Assembly: GCA_028692515.1 (NCBI GenBank)
Contig: JAQUXG010000081.1
Coordinates: forward strand, 1 to 7,211
Direction: 5' to 3'
DNA: 7,211 bases
From: Kiritimatiellales bacterium
Lineage (GTDB): Bacteria > Verrucomicrobiota > Kiritimatiellia > Kiritimatiellales > Tichowtungiaceae
Under the pieces are notes generated by a model. It was not told where the DNA came from. It did no database searches and saw only the letters and a program-made list of their open reading frames with translations. A program made the position numbers and the translations under genes. Below are positions 1 through 4,983 of the stretch, one piece after another (the stretch's first letter is position 1; each line of letters begins with the position of its first letter).

Positions 1-1475
1 AAAACTCCGCCGAGCGGCTGGCTGACATTCAGACGATCTTCGGGCGGCCTTCGACGGATCTCTATCTTGAAAATTCTGAAACCAATCCGGTTGATCCGGT
101 CAACGACGGACATCGCGGCGCGCTGATCGGAACCGTCAAAGCCGTCAAAGGGTCGTGGCTGATTCTGCGCAGCAACCGCGCATTGCAAAAACACGATGGG
201 CTGAAGTTTGAAAATTCATACGGCTTTGCCGCCGATGAAATGCGGCGGGCTTCCGATCCCGAAGGAAAGCGTCGTTTCGAACTTCCGGCCAACGCAGAAA
301 TCGCATTAAAACTTCCATCGGATGCACCGCGCATGGAAACCGGCTCGCCGGTTTACTGCTCTTACTCGCAGGCGGTGCGCCAGCGCTATGAATTCACCGC
401 CCCGCGCCCCGGACAGTTCCGTCAGCGGCGCCCGGTTGATATTCAGGTTTTCCAAACATTGGAAAAAATGGTTCTGACCGCGTCCGCCGACGGCATACAA
501 ACCGAACTCGTTTTGCCCGGTCCGTTTGAACCTGCGCGCCAGCCGGAAAAATCAGCCGCCGCGATCAGGCAGTGTTTTGAAAAACTGGGCGACACGGATT
601 GGCAGCTCGGTGAACTGACGATTGAAGGCTCTGTCTTTGTTCCGGTCTCCGTTTTAAACGATGCCCGCCGCCGCCTGATCGACGATTTTTCCAATGTCTG
701 GAAGCAACTGCGTTGCGGCACAGAATTTTTATCCGAACCTTGGAAAAAAGAGGAAGCAACGAATGTTGCCTGGTCGGTGAAATCCAGAGTTTCCCAAACA
801 TTGGAAAACATCGATGAGTTTGTTTTGGAGATTGATCCGGCGCGTCCGGAAGAGGTTGAAAAGGCGCAGGCGTTTTATGGCGACAAGCTTCGCCTCGCGC
901 TTCCCGTGATCATTCGCGATGAAGACGCTGAACAATTCCGCGCACTGATGGATAAATTTTCCAAGATTTGGAAATGGGAAGCCGCCAATGTCGGCGGCTT
1001 GAATCTGTTGCAGGGCAAAAAAGAGATCACGGCGGATTGGCCGCTCTATACGCTCAACACGCAGGCGGCGTTGCAATGGCGCGAGCAGGGCGTTCAGCAG
1101 TTTGTACTTTCACCGGAGGATGACGCGGAAAATCTGTTTTCGTTGATCGAACAGCTCGGCGACGCGGCAATTATTCCGGTTTATCAACATACACCGCTGA
1201 TGATTTCTGCGACCCAACCGTCGGCGAATGGCTCCGAACTCACCGACCGTTCGCGCCGCGAATTTCACGTTGAACAAAGCGGACATGAATTTGTGGTGAC
1301 CAACGAAACGCCATTTTCGCTGACGGATCATTTGGACGAATTGAAAGCGAAGGGCGCGCGCCGTTTCCGCATTGACCTTTCGTATGGAGAAACATCTCCG
1401 GAACTCGTTCAGCGCATCATTTCCGGAAGTTCCGTTTCCGGCCACTCCGGAAATTTTTCCCGCGAGCTTCAATAG
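1..1475 (+). CDS. Peptidase U32 family protein, C-terminal part (5' end outside window)
   Basis: The reading frame is open from the first base (first whole codon at 3) and ends with TAG at 1473-1475, giving about 490 residues of a longer protein. Early in the visible part, HRGALIGTVKAVKGSW followed by HDGLKFE matches the segment after the catalytic-like domain of U32 proteins (the family that includes RlhA/YhbU and collagenase-like proteases), where a small beta-barrel motif of the type 'GHRG..iG.V' precedes 'GDGi.f'. The following 350 or so residues resemble the DUF3656-like region of long U32 proteins, and the end (GNFSRELQ) resembles the usual C-terminus of such proteins, so the 3' end looks intact. 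Known members act in RNA hydroxylation or other roles; many are uncharacterised, so I assign family only. Five in-frame palindromic repeats lie in 448-975, encoding FQTLEK, FSNVWK, SEPWKK, SQTLEN and FSKIWK. An internal ATG at 183 is not the true start, because the homology continues upstream of it. Confidence 0.85.
   Translation, partial: NSAERLADIQTIFGRPSTDLYLENSETNPVDPVNDGHRGALIGTVKAVKGSWLILRSNRALQKHDGLKFENSYGFAADEMRRASDPEGKRRFELPANAEIALKLPSDAPRMETGSPVYCSYSQAVRQRYEFTAPRPGQFRQRRPVDIQVFQTLEKMVLTASADGIQTELVLPGPFEPARQPEKSAAAIRQCFEKLGDTDWQLGELTIEGSVFVPVSVLNDARRRLIDDFSNVWKQLRCGTEFLSEPWKKEEATNVAWSVKSRVSQTLENIDEFVLEIDPARPEEVEKAQAFYGDKLRLALPVIIRDEDAEQFRALMDKFSKIWKWEAANVGGLNLLQGKKEITADWPLYTLNTQAALQWREQGVQQFVLSPEDDAENLFSLIEQLGDAAIIPVYQHTPLMISATQPSANGSELTDRSRREFHVEQSGHEFVVTNETPFSLTDHLDELKAKGARRFRIDLSYGETSPELVQRIISGSSVSGHSGNFSRELQ
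448..466 (+). repeat. In-frame palindromic repeat, copy 1
   Basis: TTTTCCAAACATTGGAAAA is a perfect inverted repeat with 8-bp arms and a 3-nt centre. It lies inside the U32 coding sequence and is read as FQTLEK. It serves as the reference for the other four copies. Confidence 0.85.
687..705 (-). repeat. In-frame palindromic repeat, copy 2 (opposite orientation)
   Basis: TTTTCCAATGTCTGGAAGC matches the reverse complement of copy 1 at 16 of 19 positions. In the U32 frame it is read in a different phase from copy 1, as FSNVWK. Confidence 0.75.
729..747 (+). repeat. In-frame palindromic repeat, copy 3 (degenerate)
   Basis: TTATCCGAACCTTGGAAAA matches copy 1 at 16 of 19 positions. It is read as LSEPWK in the U32 protein. 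Its centre lies only 42 bp from that of copy 2. Confidence 0.55.
790..808 (+). repeat. In-frame palindromic repeat, copy 4
   Basis: TTTCCCAAACATTGGAAAA differs from copy 1 by one base. It is read in the same phase as copy 1 and encodes SQTLEN in place of FQTLEK. Confidence 0.85.
957..975 (-). repeat. In-frame palindromic repeat, copy 5 (opposite orientation)
   Basis: TTTTCCAAGATTTGGAAAT matches the reverse complement of copy 1 at 16 of 19 positions. It is read in the same phase as copy 2, as FSKIWK. Confidence 0.65.
1435..1458 (+). terminator. Possible terminator hairpin inside the 3' end of the U32 gene
   Basis: TTTCCGG at 1435-1441 and CCGGAAA at 1447-1453 form a perfect 7-bp stem with a 5-nt loop, followed directly by five T at 1454-1458. 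This has the shape of a weak intrinsic terminator. It lies upstream of the stop codon at 1473, so termination here would give a non-stop message. I regard it as a possible pause site or a coincidence. Confidence 0.25.
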
Positions 1476-1485
1476 TACGGGAAAT

Positions 1486-1554
1486 ATTTTCACAGAAGGA
1501 AACGAAGAGAACGAAGGATAAGCCCTTGGTCACCTTTGTTTCCTTCTGTAAAAT
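1486..1554. repeat. Long imperfect inverted repeat between U32 and GH38 genes
   Basis: The left arm (1486-1507) and right arm (1534-1554) contain a perfect 12-bp inverted match, ACAGAAGGAAAC (1492-1503) against GTTTCCTTCTGT (1538-1549). The match extends outward through ATTTT/AAAAT with one bulged C at 1491, and inward through a G/T pair and AAG/CTT. The stem is about 20 bp with a loop of 26 nt. The left side also shows a 9-nt period: GAAGGAAAC, GAAGAGAAC, GAAGGATAA (1495-1521). It begins 11 nt after the U32 stop codon. It may act as the transcript end or RNA stabiliser of that gene, or be one copy of a dispersed palindromic element. There is no T-tract of normal length after the stem, so a classical terminator is not certain. 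Confidence 0.7.
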
Positions 1555-1566
1555 CCAGAGGTTCCT

Positions 1567-1635
1567 TTAAGGCGTGAGGTTGAGCCAGCCGATGGTGTGG
1601 AGGAAGGTGATGAGGATGGCGACAGGGCAGACAAA
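1567..1635 (-). pseudogene. Remnant of an NSS transporter 3' end (copy A)
   Basis: Read on the minus strand, this stretch encodes FVCPVAILITFLHTIG followed by WLNLTP and a TAA stop. These are the last 22 residues of the intact NSS transporter at 4984-6582, with no amino-acid difference. At the nucleotide level, five positions differ from 4984-5052, and all five are silent third-codon positions. Homology stops abruptly upstream of the Phe codon at about 1635; the residues that would precede it (QAS) do not match GIFIR. No start codon or transporter body is present, so this is a gene-end fragment rather than a functional gene. Confidence 0.85.
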
Positions 1636-1680
1636 AGACGCTTGCAACCCCGGTTCGCCTTAGGCACCCTGCCGATCGTG

Positions 1681-1702
1681 TTAAACGATCTGTAATCGTT
1701 AA
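1681..1702. promoter_or_regulatory. Operator-like inverted repeat upstream of the GH38 gene
   Basis: TTAAACGAT (1681-1689) and ATCGTTAA (1695-1702) form an inverted repeat with one unpaired A, 5 nt apart and ending 15 nt before the GH38 start codon. The size and position would suit a dimeric repressor that controls a catabolic gene, but no regulator gene is in the window. I could not identify a convincing -35/-10 pair. Just downstream, GAAGG at 1704-1708 is a good ribosome binding site, 9 nt before the ATG. Confidence 0.4.
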
Positions 1703-1717
1703 CTGAAGGCACTTAAA

Positions 1718-4168
1718 ATGACCGAAAAACCCGGATGTCCCTGGATCGTTTATCTGATCCACCACACTCACACCGATATTGGCTACACGGAAACGCAGGA
1801 TCGCATCGCTCGGTATCATCTCCAATTCCTCGATGACGTTGTCGCCCGCTACCGCGCGTGGAAGAAGGGAGAGCGAGCACTTGATGGCTTTGTCTGGACA
1901 ATCGAATGTTTCTGGTCGGTCGAGCAATGGCTGTCGGTTTGCAGCGAGGCGGATCGCAACGCGCTGGCAGAGGCCATCCGCGAGGGTTTCGCCGGGCTTT
2001 CGGCAACCTATTTGCATTTCAACGAGCTTATCGATGCCCCGCTTTTGCGCACGCTGTTGGGACGAACCGCAGATTACGCAAAGGCGAACGGCCTGGTTGC
2101 CGATACCGCCTTGAGCGCGGACATCAACGGGTTTTCGTGGGGATACGCGCAGGCCTTATATGACACCGGCGCGCCCAACCTGATAAGCTTTCTCCACTCG
2201 CATCATGGCCTGTCTCCCCTCGGGAAGCGGCAGGTGCCGTTTTGGTGGGAAACGCCCGCCGGCGACCGCGTACTCGTCTGGAACGGCGAGCACTACAACC
2301 TTGGCAACGCTCTCGGGCTGGCCCCCTCGGCGCAGATCACCTACGTCTTTGCCGACGAACTCTCCCCATGTCCCGCCGACCCCGACAGCCGGTCCGTCGC
2401 GGAAATCCGCCTGCCCCGCTACCTACGCCAGCTCGAGCTCGATGGGTATCCACAGAAATTCATCGCGGTGGGGGTTAGCGGCACGATGTCTGACAATGCG
2501 CCGCCGAACTTCGCGCTGGCCGACTTTGTGCGGGATTGGAATGCCGACCACGGCGGATCCATACGTCTGGAAATGACTACCCCTTCGGCATTCATGCAAA
2601 AGGTGCGTGCGGAGTGGCGCGATATCCCGGTGCATCGTGGAGACTGGCCGGACTGGTGGTCGGACGGCCTGGCCAGCATTCCCGACGAGACCGGATTTTG
2701 CCGAGCAGCCCAGCGCAGGCTTGTGCGGCTCCGCGCGGCGAGCGGGACGCTGGGATGGAATCTTGACCAGACCGCTGAACGCCGTATTGAGCAGGCGATC
2801 GCGCTTTACTGCGAGCACACCTTCAATCACTCCGATGCCATGAAGTCGCCTTGGGCCGGCGTTGCCAAGCACATCGCCGCTGGGAAAAAAGCCATCGCGT
2901 GTCAGGCGCTTTCTGCGGTGTGCGACGCGGAGGATGACCTGAAAGCCGCGCTCGGCGAAGCACCCATGCGGCCGGGCCGCCCCTTCCTTTATCGTGTCGT
3001 GAATCCGTTTCCGCATCCGCTGGCGACCCTTGCATCGCTTTATCTCGAAAGCTGCGACTTCCATGTGCGCGACCTGATGCCGCGCCTGATTTGCCGCGAG
3101 ACGGGCCGGGGACTCGAAGCCCAGAAAATCGCGGCTCCGCGCGGATGGAACTTTTTGGTTTCGCTCTGCCTGAAAGCCGGGGAATCCGTGACGATTGAGC
3201 TGGGCGAAGGCATTTCTACGGCGAGGTTCAACCAAATGATGGCCAATGATGCGATCGTGACGAAAACCGCCACGCTCAATGCCCGGTTTGCCGGAGAGGA
3301 AATTTTGGTCAACGACACAGGCTTTGCTTCCGCCCACGCCCGGATCACGTTTGACAGCAAGGCGGGAATCGTCGGTTGGCGCGACGCGGACACCGGAACC
3401 AGCCTGCTGGCCGAGGCTGCCCGATGGGCGGTGTTCACGCCCGTGTATGAACACACTCCGGTGGAAGATTCCAACAACCCGGATCTGCAAATGAGCGTCC
3501 GCAACCGTATGGGCCGGAACCGGAAAGGAACCAATGTCGAAAGGAGCGTCGGCACCGTGAAAAGTGTACGGCTTATCGACGACGGCCCGCACTGTGCAAT
3601 TTACGAAATCGATTATGCTCTGGCTGGGGCGCGGATGGCCCGCGTTGAACTGCGCCTCTCGAAGCGGGAGGCCGTGGCAGAAGTCGCCTTCCGAATCAAC
3701 AAGGAATCCCTCTGGGATCCCGAGAACGTCTTTCTCGCGCTGCCGTTCGACTGCGGGGCGGGCAGCCAAGTCTGGCTCGACAAAGCGGGTGCCGCCGTGC
3801 GTCCGGTGGTGGATCAACTGCCTGGCACGCTGACCGACTGGTATTGCCTGCAAAGCGGTTATGCGGTGTGCGCAAAAGATTTTGGTATTGCAGTCGCCTG
3901 CCTGGATGCGCCCCTGCTTCAACTCGGGCCGATCGAACCCGGAACCCGTCTGCTGGCCGACAAGCATCTGCCGGAGCGCCCTGCCCGCGAGGCATTGGGC
4001 TGGCTCATGACTAATTACTGGGAAACCAACTTCGAGGCATCCCTCTGCGGGTTTCACGAATTTCGCTACCGCATTCGCTGGGGCACCGACCTCGCCGACC
4101 CGCAAAAGGCCATTGCCGCCTGTCGGGAACTTGGCGACGAACCGCTTGTGTTTCGAGTCGGACAGTAA
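1718..4168 (+). CDS. Glycoside hydrolase family 38-like protein (alpha-mannosidase type)
   Basis: This 816-residue protein has the zinc-dependent GH38 architecture. It opens with a strand leading into HHTHTDIGYTE (H18 and D20 correspond to the HxD zinc ligands). A candidate nucleophile Asp, D135, lies in LSADINGFSWG, and a further likely zinc His, H371, in EHTFNHSDAMKSPW. Residues 1-400 or so form the hydrolase and helical domains, and about 430-816 is a beta-rich C-terminal region. Family members hydrolyse alpha-mannosides or related glycosides with retention; the exact substrate cannot be read from the sequence. The HTHTDIGYT form also recalls the DUF5054 group placed near GH38. There is no signal peptide, so it probably acts in the cytoplasm on imported oligosaccharides. 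The start is supported by GAAGG 9 nt upstream. The gene stands alone on its strand, lies 242 bp after the U32 gene, ends in its own terminator, and sits between two NSS gene-end remnants on the opposite strand. By eye it appears richer in GC than the U32 gene. Confidence 0.8.
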   Translation: MTEKPGCPWIVYLIHHTHTDIGYTETQDRIARYHLQFLDDVVARYRAWKKGERALDGFVWTIECFWSVEQWLSVCSEADRNALAEAIREGFAGLSATYLHFNELIDAPLLRTLLGRTADYAKANGLVADTALSADINGFSWGYAQALYDTGAPNLISFLHSHHGLSPLGKRQVPFWWETPAGDRVLVWNGEHYNLGNALGLAPSAQITYVFADELSPCPADPDSRSVAEIRLPRYLRQLELDGYPQKFIAVGVSGTMSDNAPPNFALADFVRDWNADHGGSIRLEMTTPSAFMQKVRAEWRDIPVHRGDWPDWWSDGLASIPDETGFCRAAQRRLVRLRAASGTLGWNLDQTAERRIEQAIALYCEHTFNHSDAMKSPWAGVAKHIAAGKKAIACQALSAVCDAEDDLKAALGEAPMRPGRPFLYRVVNPFPHPLATLASLYLESCDFHVRDLMPRLICRETGRGLEAQKIAAPRGWNFLVSLCLKAGESVTIELGEGISTARFNQMMANDAIVTKTATLNARFAGEEILVNDTGFASAHARITFDSKAGIVGWRDADTGTSLLAEAARWAVFTPVYEHTPVEDSNNPDLQMSVRNRMGRNRKGTNVERSVGTVKSVRLIDDGPHCAIYEIDYALAGARMARVELRLSKREAVAEVAFRINKESLWDPENVFLALPFDCGAGSQVWLDKAGAAVRPVVDQLPGTLTDWYCLQSGYAVCAKDFGIAVACLDAPLLQLGPIEPGTRLLADKHLPERPAREALGWLMTNYWETNFEASLCGFHEFRYRIRWGTDLADPQKAIAACRELGDEPLVFRVGQ

Positions 4169-4171
4169 TTC

Positions 4172-4206
4172 CGATGAACCTATAGTTCATCGCGGATATT
4201 TTTTTT
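4172..4206 (+). terminator. Rho-independent terminator of the GH38 gene
   Basis: CGATGAAC (4172-4179) and GTTCATCG (4185-4192) form a perfect 8-bp stem with a CTATA loop, beginning 3 nt after the GH38 stop codon. After CGGATA comes a run of eight T (4199-4206). The T-tract is on the plus-strand side only, so it should stop GH38 transcription rather than transcription arriving from sanA. Confidence 0.8.
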
Positions 4207-4233
4207 CATAGCCGGAGTGCCAGTTTTACGGCG

Positions 4234-4329
4234 TTAGATGTTCATCCAGCCGATGGGGATGAGGATGGCGCCGGGGCAGACGAAGCGGATGAAGATGCCC
4301 CAGAGAGCGTGGCGCGGGTGAGCGGATGC
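4234..4329 (-). pseudogene. Decayed remnant of an NSS transporter 3' end (copy B)
   Basis: On the minus strand this reads HPLTRAT, then after a 2-nt insertion (near 4306) LWGIFIRFVCP, GAILIPIGWMNI and TAA. It aligns with the end of the intact NSS gene (4984-5095), whose matching segment reads HPLTLATLWGIFIRFVCP and VAILITFLHTIGWLNLTP. Relative to that gene it lacks 12 nt encoding part of TFLHT and two codons before the stop, carries V to G and L to M changes, and is frameshifted. In the best block (4258-4305) only 2 of 48 bases differ. The homology begins immediately beside the sanA stop codon. No transporter body is attached. Confidence 0.85.
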
Positions 4330-4974
4330 CTATGCGCCGGTTTGAATGGGAATGGGTTCGCCGAGAAAGTGGGGCTTTCTCCGGAGCAGGACAACATCGA
4401 GAACCGTTTTAACACATGCCAATTGTTCCCGAAGCAGGGTGCGTACGCTGTGAACACCGCTGACGTCTCTGGCGGCAAAGCCGGTAATATCCAGCCCTTT
4501 TGTTTTGCCAATGTAGATTGCACGGCGGATGTGAAATTCCTGAGAAACGACAATAAACCGGTTTTCGAGAAAAACCTTTTGAGTTCGCACGATCGAGTCG
4601 AGTGTGCTGAACCCCGCATAGTCCTTCACGATCCGGTCTGCCGGAATTCCGGCGTTAATGAGGGCGTTAAACATATCGGTCGGTTCGTCGTAGCCGACTC
4701 GCGAGTTATCCCCGCTGACTAGAATGTATTCTGCTTTCCCGGCGCTGAACAGATCAGCGGCAGCTTGAATCCGGTATTGGAAGTAAAGGTTGTTCAGTCC
4801 GTTGGGAAGGGTTCTGCTACAACCAAGTACCAGCGCGACTTTTTGTGCCGGAATGTCGTCGAGCGAAGTAAAAACGTTTTTGTCTGAGGCTTGGTTGATT
4901 TGGTGTTTTGCCAGAATAATTCCGCCGATTGCCAGCAATGTGCCGATCAGAAAAAGTAGAGCGATTCGTTTCAT
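4330..4974 (-). CDS. sanA: SanA/YdcF-family (DUF218) membrane-anchored protein
   Basis: The 214-residue protein begins with MKRIALLFLIG and one hydrophobic segment (about residues 4-22), which anchors it in the inner membrane with the rest probably outside the cytoplasm. The DUF218 domain follows: VALVLGCS (46-53), YFQYRIQAAADLFSAGKAE, ILVSGDN (84-90), YDEPTDM (95-101), and SQEFHIRRAIYI (144-155). The C-terminal KPHFLGEPIPI (200-210) is typical of the SanA subgroup. In Escherichia coli, SanA affects envelope barrier function and vancomycin sensitivity at high temperature; the biochemical activity is unsettled. The start lies 9 nt after the NSS stop codon and I see no good Shine-Dalgarno sequence, so translation probably depends on coupling to the transporter. 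TAG at 4332-4330 is followed at once by the NSS gene-end remnant. Length is close to the E. coli protein and the gene looks intact. The symbol reflects family resemblance, not proven equivalence. Confidence 0.85.
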   Translation of the reverse strand: MKRIALLFLIGTLLAIGGIILAKHQINQASDKNVFTSLDDIPAQKVALVLGCSRTLPNGLNNLYFQYRIQAAADLFSAGKAEYILVSGDNSRVGYDEPTDMFNALINAGIPADRIVKDYAGFSTLDSIVRTQKVFLENRFIVVSQEFHIRRAIYIGKTKGLDITGFAARDVSGVHSVRTLLREQLACVKTVLDVVLLRRKPHFLGEPIPIQTGA

Positions 4975-4983
4975 GTTTGACCG

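Noticed and set aside
443..811. Minus-strand open frame that also reads FSNVWK and FQTLEK
   Set aside because: Those strings appear because the 19-bp repeats are palindromic and read alike on both strands; the plus-strand U32 frame is the real gene.
448..975. Repeats in the U32 gene considered as a CRISPR array
   Set aside because: Spacing is irregular, repeats are only 19 bp and face both ways, and the interval is continuous coding sequence.
1640..1675. GGTTCGCC within a GC-rich stretch, resembling a tRNA T-loop
   Set aside because: No acceptor stem, D-arm or anticodon arm can be placed around it, so it is not a tRNA or a convincing tRNA attachment site.
1490..2017. 175-codon minus-strand open frame spanning the gap and the GH38 5' end
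   Set aside because: It passes out of frame through the NSS remnant and antisense through the GH38 zinc-site region, so it is chance.
2423..4105. 560-codon open frame on the minus strand opposite the GH38 gene
   Set aside because: It is antisense to a gene with clear GH38 motifs, and its translation is Arg/Pro/His-rich with no recognisable domain; long antisense frames are common in GC-rich genes.
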